In this document: positions 1 to 6,957 of the stretch, one piece after another
How the letters are laid out: the number at the start of each line of letters is the position of its first letter
How positions within the stretch are numbered: the stretch's first letter is position 1
Source of the DNA: Bacteroidaceae bacterium
Lineage (GTDB): Bacteria; Bacteroidota; Bacteroidia; Bacteroidales; Bacteroidaceae
DNA: 9,300 bases
Reading direction: 5' to 3'
Assembly (NCBI GenBank): GCA_017628775.1
Contig: JAGBYN010000047.1
Coordinates: 1 to 9,300 of the forward strand
Program-made: the position numbers and the translations under genes
The notes under the pieces: model-generated
Database searches by the model: none
Told to the model about the DNA's origin: nothing
The model's input: the letters and a program-made list of their open reading frames with translations, nothing else

Positions 1-634
1 AGTGGCCACCAGCTACATTCAGCAAATGCGCCAAATCAGCGACGCTTGCGGCTTAAGTTTCGACGCCACCAATATTTGGGATGCCTTGGTCAGAATGCCT
101 GAAATCATGCAAACAGGCGTGGTTGAGGAATTAACCGACGAAGAATGGAGCCTTGTGGCGCAACTCATTGAAAATGCCATAACGCAATTGATTGAATTTA
201 GAAAGCAAGAAGGCTTGGCACTTTATGAGAAGTTTACCAAAAACCTTAACACCATCGAGCAACTCATGAAGGATATTGAACCCTTCGAAACGTCGAGAGT
301 GGAAAAGATTCGCCAACGCCTCTACGACCGCCTTAACGAACTCACGGGCGTAGATTACGATAAGAATCGCCTCGAGCAGGAACTCATTTATTATATTGAG
401 AAGCTCGACATCAACGAAGAAAAACAACGCCTCTCAAACCACCTTGAATACTTCCGAACAACGATGAAAGAGGGATGCGGACAAGGCAAGAAACTGGGCT
501 TTATCGCGCAGGAAATGGGGCGTGAAATCAACACGACAGGCTCAAAAAGCAATCAAGCCGAGATGCAAAACATCGTGGTGATGATGAAGGACGAGTTAGA
601 ACAAATAAAGGAGCAGGTGCTGAACGTTATGTAA
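1..634 (+). CDS. yicC: YicC/YloC-family endoribonuclease, C-terminal part (5' end outside window)
   Basis: The reading frame is open from the left edge and stops with TAA at 632-634, so about 210 C-terminal residues are visible out of the roughly 290 usual for the family. The GTG at position 2 is simply an in-frame codon and not a credible start. The C-terminal hallmark of YicC/DUF1732 proteins is clear: YYIEKLDINEEKQRLSNHL, then GKKLGFIAQEMGREINTTGSKS, then MKDELEQIKEQVLNV at the end. YicC-type proteins are cytosolic endoribonucleases that act on RNA; E. coli YicC has been linked to turnover of a small RNA. The stretch before the hallmark is helical and charged, as expected. The gene sits 72 bp upstream of guanylate kinase on the same strand, a common bacterial neighbourhood. 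Family assignment is firm; substrate in this organism is unknown. Confidence 0.93.
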   Translation, partial: VATSYIQQMRQISDACGLSFDATNIWDALVRMPEIMQTGVVEELTDEEWSLVAQLIENAITQLIEFRKQEGLALYEKFTKNLNTIEQLMKDIEPFETSRVEKIRQRLYDRLNELTGVDYDKNRLEQELIYYIEKLDINEEKQRLSNHLEYFRTTMKEGCGQGKKLGFIAQEMGREINTTGSKSNQAEMQNIVVMMKDELEQIKEQVLNVM

Positions 635-706
635 GCCCTATCGCCCTCCTTGATATATCGCCCTTTTAGTTCACCCCATCATCAATGAAAATAAAAAGCT
701 TTCAAT

Positions 707-1273
707 ATGTCAAAAATTATAATTTTTTCAGCGCCATCGGGTAGCGGCAAAAGCACCATCATCAATTATTTGATGGCACAAGGGTTAAATCTTCATTTCT
801 CAATCAGTGCCACCTCACGCCCCCCTCGCGGACAGGAGCAGCACGGTGTGGAATATTTCTTCCTGACGCCCGACGCCTTCCGCCAGCACATTGCTAATGG
901 TGATTTCCTTGAATATGAAGAGGTTTACAAAGACCGCTTCTACGGCACGCTAAAGACTCAGGTTGACCAACAACTGGAGCGTGGCGAAAACGTGGTGTGC
1001 GATGTAGATGTGCTTGGCGGCATAAACATCAAGAAGCATTACGGCGACCGCGCTTTAAGCGTGTTCATCCAGCCTCCTTCAATTGAAGCTTTGCGCCAAC
1101 GCCTAACACTTCGCGCTACCGACGCCCCCGAAGTGATTGAAGACCGCATTGCGCGCGCCACCTTTGAATTGTCAAAAGCCAATGAATTCGATCATATCGT
1201 GATCAACGATGATTTGGCCACCGCTCAAGCCGAAGCCCTGAAGATTATCAAAAGTTTTATTGAGCAAGCCTAA
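707..1273 (+). CDS. gmk: Guanylate kinase
   Basis: This cytosolic enzyme phosphorylates GMP to GDP with ATP, an essential step of guanine nucleotide synthesis. The 188 residues are slightly shorter than the usual 200 or so but carry all landmarks: P-loop at residues 9-17 (APSGSGKST), the GMP-binding segment at about 33-52 (SISATSRPPRG, then HGVEYFF), FLEYEEVYKDRFYGT at 67-81, and CDVDVLGGINIKK at 98-110, which corresponds to the EIDVQGA segment of proteobacterial enzymes. A basic lid segment follows (RLTLRATD, about 132-139). The ATG at 707 places the P-loop at the standard distance from the N terminus. An upstream ATG at 685 is out of frame. No Shine-Dalgarno sequence is obvious, as is usual in Bacteroidota. 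It is probably transcribed with yicC. No hairpin terminator is visible after the stop. Confidence 0.97.
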   Translation: MSKIIIFSAPSGSGKSTIINYLMAQGLNLHFSISATSRPPRGQEQHGVEYFFLTPDAFRQHIANGDFLEYEEVYKDRFYGTLKTQVDQQLERGENVVCDVDVLGGINIKKHYGDRALSVFIQPPSIEALRQRLTLRATDAPEVIEDRIARATFELSKANEFDHIVINDDLATAQAEALKIIKSFIEQA

Positions 1274-1303
1274 GCCTGCCTAAAACATTTTTTATTAAAA
1301 CTT

Positions 1304-1335
1304 TTTGACGTATTCGCAAATAAATACGATATTTG
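1304..1335 (+). promoter_or_regulatory. Putative Bacteroidota-type promoter before the LysE-family gene
   Basis: TTTG at 1304-1307 is followed after 20 nt by GATATTTG at 1328-1335. The Bacteroides primary sigma factor consensus is TTTG, about 19-21 nt, then TAnnTTTG, so the spacing fits and only the first base of the -7 box differs. Transcription would begin near 1339, giving a leader of about 5 nt to the ATG at 1344 or about 20 nt to the ATG at 1359. This could start the transcript that runs through the exporter gene and perhaps into the sialic acid genes. Prediction only. Confidence 0.4.
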
Positions 1336-1341
1336 CTCTTA

Positions 1342-1366
1342 TTATGGACCCACTACTTATGGACCC
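1342..1366 (+). repeat. Short direct repeat duplicating the start codon region
   Basis: TTATGGACCC occurs at 1342-1351 and again at 1357-1366, a 15-bp period in phase with the reading frame. Each copy contains an in-frame ATG, so the exporter has two alternative starts encoding MDPL. It may be a small slippage duplication. Confidence 0.6.
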
Positions 1367-2033
1367 CCTACAAATTTGGATAGAATTTAGTTCGACCCTT
1401 CAATTGGTTCTGAAAGGCTTAATTGTCGGTATCGTCATCTCCGCCCCAATGGGACCTGTTGGTATTCTTTGCATTCAGCGCACCATGCAAAAGGGCCGTA
1501 TTTACGGTTTAGTTACTGGTGCCGGCGCTGCTTTGAGCGACTTTATATATGCCTTATCTACAGGTTTGGGAATGTCGTTTGTTATTGATCTTATTGAACA
1601 AGGTCAGACCTTATTTTGGCTCAAGCTCATCGGTAGTGTGATGCTTTTTATTTTTGGCTTACACACCTACCGCCAGGATCCGCGAAAATGCATGCGCCCG
1701 CAAATGAAGCGCAAAGGCACCCTATTTTATAATTTTATCTCAGGTTTTGGCCTCACCTTCAGCAATCCGCTCATCATTTTCCTCTTTATTGCGCTCTACA
1801 ACATGCTCACGTTTGTTATCCCCTCAAATCTTTTCGGACAAACGGTGGGCTATCTCTCCATCATTGCTGGAGCGATGTTGTGGTGGTTAGGCTTAACGTG
1901 GCTCATATCCCACATGAAGAACAACTTCGGGGTGCGCGGCATTTTGCGCCTCAATCAAACCATCGGAACCATCGTGGTGGTTGTTAGTGTGCTCTACGCC
2001 CTAACCACGATTTTCCACCTCTCGCTTTATTAA
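1344..2033 (+). CDS. LysE/RhtB-family membrane exporter
   Basis: A hydrophobic inner-membrane protein of 229 residues (from ATG 1344), close to the roughly 210-230 usual for LysE-type amino acid or metabolite exporters. The diagnostic N-terminal signature is present at residues 34-66: APMGPVG, then a short spacer, GR..G...GAGAALSD. About six membrane segments can be drawn, near residues 19-43, 54-82, 92-108, 134-160, 166-189 and 207-226. NP after the fourth segment (residues 141-142) is also typical. The exported substrate cannot be read from sequence. Two start codons compete: ATG 1344 and ATG 1359, each inside a copy of TTATGGACCC, so the protein begins MDPLLMDPL or MDPL; an upstream in-frame TTG at 1305 is rejected because it overlaps the likely promoter. 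The sialic acid lyase starts 43 bp downstream, so co-transcription is possible, but no functional link is known. Confidence 0.85.
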   Translation: MDPLLMDPLQIWIEFSSTLQLVLKGLIVGIVISAPMGPVGILCIQRTMQKGRIYGLVTGAGAALSDFIYALSTGLGMSFVIDLIEQGQTLFWLKLIGSVMLFIFGLHTYRQDPRKCMRPQMKRKGTLFYNFISGFGLTFSNPLIIFLFIALYNMLTFVIPSNLFGQTVGYLSIIAGAMLWWLGLTWLISHMKNNFGVRGILRLNQTIGTIVVVVSVLYALTTIFHLSLY

Positions 2034-2076
2034 TCTCATTCATTTGCATACATAACTCTAAACATTTAATATCATT

Positions 2077-2991
2077 ATGGAAAAGATTATTGGTCTTATC
2101 GACGCTCCCTTCACGCCTTTCACCGCTACTGGCGAAGTTAACCTTGAATCCATCCCCGCATATGCTGCTCTTTTGGCACGCAATGGCATGAAGGGTGTGT
2201 TTATTAACGGGTCATCAGGCGAAGGCTATATGCTCACTGAAGAAGAACGCATGCAACTTGCCGAAGCATGGGTAAAAGCCGTGCCCGAAGGTTTCAAGGT
2301 GATTGTTCACGTGGGTAGCACATGCGTGATGAGCAGCAAGCGCCTTGCAGCACACGCTCAGAAAATCGGAGCTTGGGGTATCGGTGCGATGGCAACGCCC
2401 TTCCCCAAAATCGGACGCATCGAAGAAGTGGTTAAGTATTGCGAAGAAATCGCTTCAGGCGCACCAAATCTTCCATTCTATTATTATCACATCCCTGCCT
2501 TTAATGGCGCTTTCCTTTCAATGCTCGACTTCCTCAAGGCCGTTGACGGACGTATTCCAAACTTTGCCGGAATCAAGTACACATTTGAAAGCCTTTATGA
2601 GTACAACCGTTGTCGCAGATATGCCAACGGCAAGTTTGACATGCTCCACGGTCAGGACGAAACCATTCTTCCTTGCTTAGCCATGGGCGGCGCTCAAGGC
2701 GGTATTGGTGGCACAACGAACTACAATGGCAAGTGCCTCTCTGAAATTATTACCGCATGGCAGGAAGGCGACCTTGAACGTGCTCGCGAATTGCAAGAAT
2801 TCTCACAAGACGTTATCGACGTGATTTGCCATTATCGTGGTAATATCGTTGGCGGTAAGCGCATCATGAAGCTTATTGGTCTTGACCTCGGTCCTAACCG
2901 CGTGCCTTTCCAAAACATGACCGATGAGGAAGAAGCAGCCATGAAGCAAGAACTTGAAGCCATCAATTTCTTTGAACGTTGCAATAAGTAA
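2077..2991 (+). CDS. nanA: N-acetylneuraminate lyase (sialic acid aldolase)
   Basis: This class I aldolase of the DHDPS/NAL superfamily cleaves Neu5Ac reversibly into pyruvate and N-acetylmannosamine in the cytosol, the first committed step of sialic acid use. Its 304 residues match the family's usual length of about 300. Visible active-site elements: GSSGEG at 45-50 (carboxylate-binding motif of pyruvate), YYYHIP at 135-140 with catalytic Tyr137, GIKYT with the Schiff-base Lys167, HGQDE at 191-195 (sugar-binding Gly, Asp and Glu as in E. coli NanA), and GGTTNYN at 211-217 in place of the GSTYN segment. The combination of YYYHIP and G.DE points to the Neu5Ac lyase branch and away from dihydrodipicolinate synthase. 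The ATG at 2077 gives a standard N terminus. The transporter gene follows after 22 bp, which supports a single operon for uptake and breakdown of sialic acid. Confidence 0.95.
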   Translation: MEKIIGLIDAPFTPFTATGEVNLESIPAYAALLARNGMKGVFINGSSGEGYMLTEEERMQLAEAWVKAVPEGFKVIVHVGSTCVMSSKRLAAHAQKIGAWGIGAMATPFPKIGRIEEVVKYCEEIASGAPNLPFYYYHIPAFNGAFLSMLDFLKAVDGRIPNFAGIKYTFESLYEYNRCRRYANGKFDMLHGQDETILPCLAMGGAQGGIGGTTNYNGKCLSEIITAWQEGDLERARELQEFSQDVIDVICHYRGNIVGGKRIMKLIGLDLGPNRVPFQNMTDEEEAAMKQELEAINFFERCNK

Positions 2992-3013
2992 ATCGCCAAA
3001 GCATTTGATGCCT

Positions 3014-5566
3014 ATGTTTATTCGAAAAATATCAATCCTCGCCTCGATTGCTTTATGTTGTGTGCTTCATGCTTTTGGGCAAAACGACAACAAATTCAAC
3101 GAGGTGGTATTCAATAATTTACCTGAACTTTGTGTAAGTAAAGGTCAAGGTGTTTCAGCCCCCTTTGCGGGCGTTGTTGGCGGTGCGACCATCGTAGCTG
3201 GTGGTTGCAACTTCCCCGACACGCCAGCTGCCGAAGGTGGTCAAAAACAATATTACGGCACCGTGTATCGCCTTTCAGCCGACGGTTGGACGAAGGATTC
3301 ACTTCAGATTCCCCCAACGGCTTATGGCGTGAGCGTGCAAGTGCCCGATGGTCTTGTGTGCATTGGCGGTCTTACACCTGATAGCCTTTCGCCCGCCGTT
3401 GCTACCGTACACTTAATTACGTTTAAGGACGGGCAACTCGTAGCTTCTGAATTGCCAGCACTCCCCGTGGCCATTCATAGCGCCGCAGGTGGCTTTGACG
3501 GCACGCACATCTATGTGGCTGGTGGCGAAAACAATGTAGCCTATCGCATGGCTTATCCAGCTGCCACGGGATGGGAAGAATTGCCCAGCATCCCCGGACG
3601 TTCGCGCGTTCAGCCAGCTGGTGTGGTTCAGAGTGCTGCCATTGGTAAGAACTTCTACGTGTTTGGCGGTTTTGCGCCACGCACCGAAACCGACACAGCG
3701 TTTGTGCATTCCGATGGCGTTTACTTCGACTCTAAGAAAAACGCGTGGATTCCTACAAATCAAGTAATTATAGATGGCGAAAGTCGCGCAATCGTAGGTG
3801 CTTCGGCCGTGCCCTCAGGTGTGGCCCACGTAGCGATTCTTGGTGGTGTGAATAAGCAAGTGTTCCTCAACGCGCTCAACCGTCCCGAAGCCGACTACCT
3901 CACGCACCCCGCAGAGTGGTATCAATTCAATGACGAATTGCTTATATATCAAACCATCACCGACGCATGGGTGACAGAGGCTCAAAACCCTGCTCTTGCG
4001 CGTGCTGGTGCCGCTGTAGTGGCTCAAGATGGCGGTTGGATCGTGATTAACGGCGAAAGCAAACCCGGTATTCGCTCAACAGAAGTGACCGAGGTGAAGC
4101 TCAACTCGCGTGTGGCCTTCGGATGGCTCAACTGGCTGGTGCTTGGCATCTACCTCGTTGGTATGCTCGGTTTGGGTTATTTCTTTATGCTTCGCGAAAG
4201 CTCTTCAGAGGACTTCTTTAAGGGTGGCGGACGCATTCCTTGGTGGGCAGCAGGTATCTCCATCTATGCCACCATGCTCAGCGCCATCACATATATGGCC
4301 ATTCCCGCCAAAGCTTATGCCACGGATTGGACCTACTACCCCATGCTCATCACGATTCTCATCGTGTCGTTCCCCGTGGTGAAGTACTATTTGCCCTACT
4401 TCCGCAAGCTTAATTTGACGAGTGCATACGAGTATCTTGAAGTGCGCTTCAATGCCGCTACCCGCATCACCGCTAGTGCACTCTTTATCACCTTCATGGT
4501 GGCACGTACGGCCTTGGTGCTCTACCTGCCCTCGTTGGCTCTGACCGCCGTGACGGGTATCGACATCTACCTCTGCATCATCCTCATGGGTGTTATCACC
4601 ATCATTTATTGTACGATGGGTGGTGTGGAAGCCGTAGTGTGGGGCGACGTCGTACAGGGTATAATCCTTGTAGGTGGCGCTATTCTTGCTGCTGTTTACC
4701 TCATCGTCAATACCGAAGGCGGTTTTACAGGCTTTATGGATTTAGCTATCGACAACGATAAATTCCGTTTGTTCGACTACACATTCGACTTCACCAGCGC
4801 CACGATCTGGGTAATTATCTTGGGTGGTTTGGCCAATAACCTTATCTCCTACACTTCCGATCAAACCGTGATTCAGCGCTACATGACCACGAAGGATGAA
4901 AAGGGAGCCGGACGCGGCATCATGCTCAATGGTGTTATGTCGGTGTTCATCAGCGTGTCGTTCTACTTGATTGGTACCGGTCTTTACACCTTCTTCAAGA
5001 CCCACCCAGCTGAGTTGGATTACACCATGGCAAAGTCCGACGCCATCTTCCCCTTCTTCATGACCAGCCAAATGCCTGCTGGTTTGGCGGGACTCTTGAT
5101 TGCTGCCATCTTTGCCGCAACCATGTCAACGATTTCGTCGAACATCAACTCCATCTCAACGGCATTCAGCGTTGACTTCTACAAGCGCTTTGTGCCCTCA
5201 GCATCCGATCATAGCATGCTTAAGGTGGCTCGTTGGGCTTGTATGATTTCAGGACTTATTGGCGTGGCGATTGCCCTGTTGATGGCTACGTGGGAAATCC
5301 TCTCGCTTTTGGATTACTTCAACACCATCTTAGGACTCCTCTCAAGTGGTTTGGGTGGTTTGTTCTTCGTGGGTATCTTCTGTAAGCGTGTGGGCGGTAT
5401 TGCCGCTATGACAGGCTTTATCGTTGGCGAAGCCGTAGTGTTCTGGATGAACGCCTTCACCCCCACAAGCTTCTTGCTCTACGGATTTATCGGTATGGCG
5501 GTGTGCATCGTCGTTGCGTTAGCCCTATCGTTTATCCCAGGATTGCAAGCTAAGAAGCAAGTATAA
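3014..5566 (+). CDS. Sialic acid mutarotase-sodium symporter fusion (permuted NanM kelch domain + SSS transporter)
   Basis: A protein of 850 residues with three parts. Residues 1-23 form a signal peptide (FIRK, then a hydrophobic stretch ending HAFG). Residues about 24-360 are a periplasmic kelch beta-propeller like E. coli NanM, which interconverts Neu5Ac anomers; it shows GG-type blade motifs (IVAGGCNFPD, IYVAGGEN, FYVFGG, AILGG) and ends with INGESKPGIRS, matching NanM's INGEAKPGLR segment with its active-site Glu and Arg (here E348, R354). Residues about 369-850 form a full sodium:solute symporter with about 13 helices. It opens with the family signature SSEDFFKGGGRIPWWAAG; WGDVVQG has D545, and ATMSTISSNINS (S705, T706, S708, S709) is the Na+-site helix. 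The symporter N terminus is normally outside the cell membrane, so the fusion topology is consistent. Start chosen at ATG 3014 (alternative 3008) because it gives a clean signal peptide; the frame extends back to 2954 inside nanA. Role: sialic acid uptake, inferred from domains and neighbours. Confidence 0.9.
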   Translation: MFIRKISILASIALCCVLHAFGQNDNKFNEVVFNNLPELCVSKGQGVSAPFAGVVGGATIVAGGCNFPDTPAAEGGQKQYYGTVYRLSADGWTKDSLQIPPTAYGVSVQVPDGLVCIGGLTPDSLSPAVATVHLITFKDGQLVASELPALPVAIHSAAGGFDGTHIYVAGGENNVAYRMAYPAATGWEELPSIPGRSRVQPAGVVQSAAIGKNFYVFGGFAPRTETDTAFVHSDGVYFDSKKNAWIPTNQVIIDGESRAIVGASAVPSGVAHVAILGGVNKQVFLNALNRPEADYLTHPAEWYQFNDELLIYQTITDAWVTEAQNPALARAGAAVVAQDGGWIVINGESKPGIRSTEVTEVKLNSRVAFGWLNWLVLGIYLVGMLGLGYFFMLRESSSEDFFKGGGRIPWWAAGISIYATMLSAITYMAIPAKAYATDWTYYPMLITILIVSFPVVKYYLPYFRKLNLTSAYEYLEVRFNAATRITASALFITFMVARTALVLYLPSLALTAVTGIDIYLCIILMGVITIIYCTMGGVEAVVWGDVVQGIILVGGAILAAVYLIVNTEGGFTGFMDLAIDNDKFRLFDYTFDFTSATIWVIILGGLANNLISYTSDQTVIQRYMTTKDEKGAGRGIMLNGVMSVFISVSFYLIGTGLYTFFKTHPAELDYTMAKSDAIFPFFMTSQMPAGLAGLLIAAIFAATMSTISSNINSISTAFSVDFYKRFVPSASDHSMLKVARWACMISGLIGVAIALLMATWEILSLLDYFNTILGLLSSGLGGLFFVGIFCKRVGGIAAMTGFIVGEAVVFWMNAFTPTSFLLYGFIGMAVCIVVALALSFIPGLQAKKQV

Positions 5567-5597
5567 AATAGTGACATCAAAAAATACATAGAAAATC

Positions 5598-6770
5598 ATG
5601 GACTTTAAGAAATTAGCTGAGCAATATAAATCAGAATTGCTCGATAAGGTTATTCCCTTCTGGCTTGACAAATCGCAGGATAAGGAATTTGGTGGATTCT
5701 TCACTTGCCTTGAACGCGATGGCTCAGTATTCGACACCGATAAATTCATTTGGCTTCAAGGCCGCGAAGTATGGATGTTTGCCACGCTCTATAATAAAGT
5801 AGAAAAGAAGCAGGAGTGGCTTGACGCCGCTATCCAAGGTGCAGAATTCCTCAAGAAGTATGGCCACGATGGCAACCTCAACTGGTACTTTGCCCTTGAT
5901 CGTGAAGGTCATCCGCTCGTTGAGCCCTACAACATCTTCTCATACACGTTTGCCGTTATCGCCTTTGGTCAGCTCGCCATTGCTACTGGCAATGAAGAAT
6001 ATGCTGATATCGCTAAGCGCACCTTCGACATCGTGCTCTCAAAGGTGGACAACCCCAAGGGTAAGTGGTCGAAAGCATCGCCTGGCGCACGCGCGCTCAA
6101 GAGCTTTGCCCTTCCCATGATCCTTTGCAACGTAGCGCTTGAAATTGAACCCCTCCTTGAACCCGCCTTCCTTGAAGAAAAGATTAAGGAATGCGTGCAC
6201 GAAGTGATGGACGTGTTCTATCGCCCCGAACTCGGACTTATCGTAGAGCATTTGGGCGTGAACAACGAACTCGTGGATTGCATGGACGGTCGTTTGCTTA
6301 ATCCCGGCCACGCCATTGAAGCCATGTGGTTCATCATGGACCTCGGCAAGCGCCTCGGCGACCAAGCCCTTATTGAAAAGGCGGTTGACATTGCACTTAA
6401 GGAAGTGGAATACGGTTGGGACAACCAATACGATGGCATCTTCTACTTCATGGATCGCTTAGGTCACCCCCTTCAACAATTGGAATGGGATCAAAAGCTT
6501 TGGTGGGTACACATCGAAACGCTCATCACCATGATTAAGGGTTATCAACTCACGGGCAATGAAAAGTGCCTCGCTTGGTTTGAAAAGGTTCACGACTACA
6601 CCTGGAGCCACTTTGCTGATGCGCAATACCCCGAATGGTTTGGTTATCTAAACCGTCAGGGCGAAGTGTTGCTCACACTCAAGGGCGGAAAGTGGAAAGG
6701 CTGCTTCCACGTGCCACGCGGCCTCTTCCAATGCTGGACGATCCTTGAAGAAATTGCAAATAGAAAATAA
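5598..6770 (+). CDS. nanE: N-acylglucosamine 2-epimerase (AGE/RenBP type)
   Basis: This cytosolic enzyme interconverts N-acetylmannosamine and N-acetylglucosamine without phosphorylation. It is the second step of the Bacteroides-type route, in which the lyase product ManNAc becomes GlcNAc before a sugar kinase acts. The 390 residues match the (alpha/alpha)6-barrel family length. Active-site residues known from the Anabaena enzyme (Arg57, His239, Glu308, His372) have counterparts at almost identical positions: R56 in WLQGREVWM, H238 in LNPGHAIEAMW, E307 in WVHIETL and H371 in FHVPRGLF. The symbol follows Bacteroides fragilis nanLET usage; it is unrelated to the E. coli NanE that acts on ManNAc-6-phosphate. 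The gene starts 31 bp after the transporter stop with no intervening hairpin, so it is almost certainly in the same transcript. A stem-loop follows its stop codon. Confidence 0.93.
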   Translation: MDFKKLAEQYKSELLDKVIPFWLDKSQDKEFGGFFTCLERDGSVFDTDKFIWLQGREVWMFATLYNKVEKKQEWLDAAIQGAEFLKKYGHDGNLNWYFALDREGHPLVEPYNIFSYTFAVIAFGQLAIATGNEEYADIAKRTFDIVLSKVDNPKGKWSKASPGARALKSFALPMILCNVALEIEPLLEPAFLEEKIKECVHEVMDVFYRPELGLIVEHLGVNNELVDCMDGRLLNPGHAIEAMWFIMDLGKRLGDQALIEKAVDIALKEVEYGWDNQYDGIFYFMDRLGHPLQQLEWDQKLWWVHIETLITMIKGYQLTGNEKCLAWFEKVHDYTWSHFADAQYPEWFGYLNRQGEVLLTLKGGKWKGCFHVPRGLFQCWTILEEIANRK

Positions 6771-6786
6771 TCATATTGATTCATGC

Positions 6787-6855
6787 AAAGGTTATGAGGG
6801 ATTAATACGGGCATGCACACATCGCCCATGTATGAAGATTCCTCATAGCCTTTTT
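6787..6855 (+). terminator. Long-loop stem-loop after the epimerase gene (weak terminator or processing element)
   Basis: AAAGGTTATGAGG (6787-6799) pairs with CCTCATAGCCTTT (6841-6853), giving 13 bp in + strand RNA with one U-G wobble; on the - strand the same position would be an A-C mismatch, which favours function in + strand RNA. The right arm runs into TTTTT (6851-6855). The 41-nt loop holds a possible small inner stem, GGGC 6809-6812 with GCCC 6824-6827. The loop is long for a standard intrinsic terminator, so partial termination, 3'-end protection or RNA processing are all possible. Confidence 0.5.
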
Positions 6856-6957
6856 CGGCAATAGCATGAGCCTGAAATGGTATTTCATTCACTTCCGTAA
6901 AGCCATGCTTCTGCCTTGTTATTGATGCATTACTCACATAACAAATGATATACACCT
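6856..6957. other. Rest of the gap before the YhcH-like gene, no clear signal
   Basis: Together with the stem-loop this makes a 187-bp gap, much longer than the 22- and 31-bp gaps earlier in the operon. I looked for a TTTG/TAnnTTTG promoter upstream of 6958 and found no convincing match. The - strand is open here without stops, but the reading matches no family I recognise. Confidence 0.5.

Noticed and set aside
639..664. Direct repeat TATCGCCCT (639-647 and 656-664) between yicC and guanylate kinase
   Set aside because: Only 9 bp and two copies, with no third copy, palindrome or promoter nearby; probably chance.
685..706. ATG at 685 upstream of guanylate kinase
   Set aside because: It is out of frame with the kinase and meets a stop after about 20 codons.
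1305..1343. TTG at 1305 as the start of the LysE-family gene
   Set aside because: It lies within the likely promoter and adds 13 residues before MDPL with no family match; ATG 1344 or 1359 fits the family length.
2954..3013. Upstream ATG at 2954 as the start of the transporter fusion
   Set aside because: It overlaps the end of nanA and would put 20 polar residues in front of a clear signal peptide beginning at 3008 or 3014.
3413..3763. 116-codon - strand frame inside the kelch domain, and other long antisense frames within the transporter and epimerase
   Set aside because: They lie fully within well-supported genes, have compositions typical of antisense shadows and match no family.
6656..6955. 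99-codon - strand reading frame across the gap after the epimerase
   Set aside because: A third or more of it is antisense to the epimerase, it has no recognisable motif, and the stem-loop in the gap reads better as + strand RNA.
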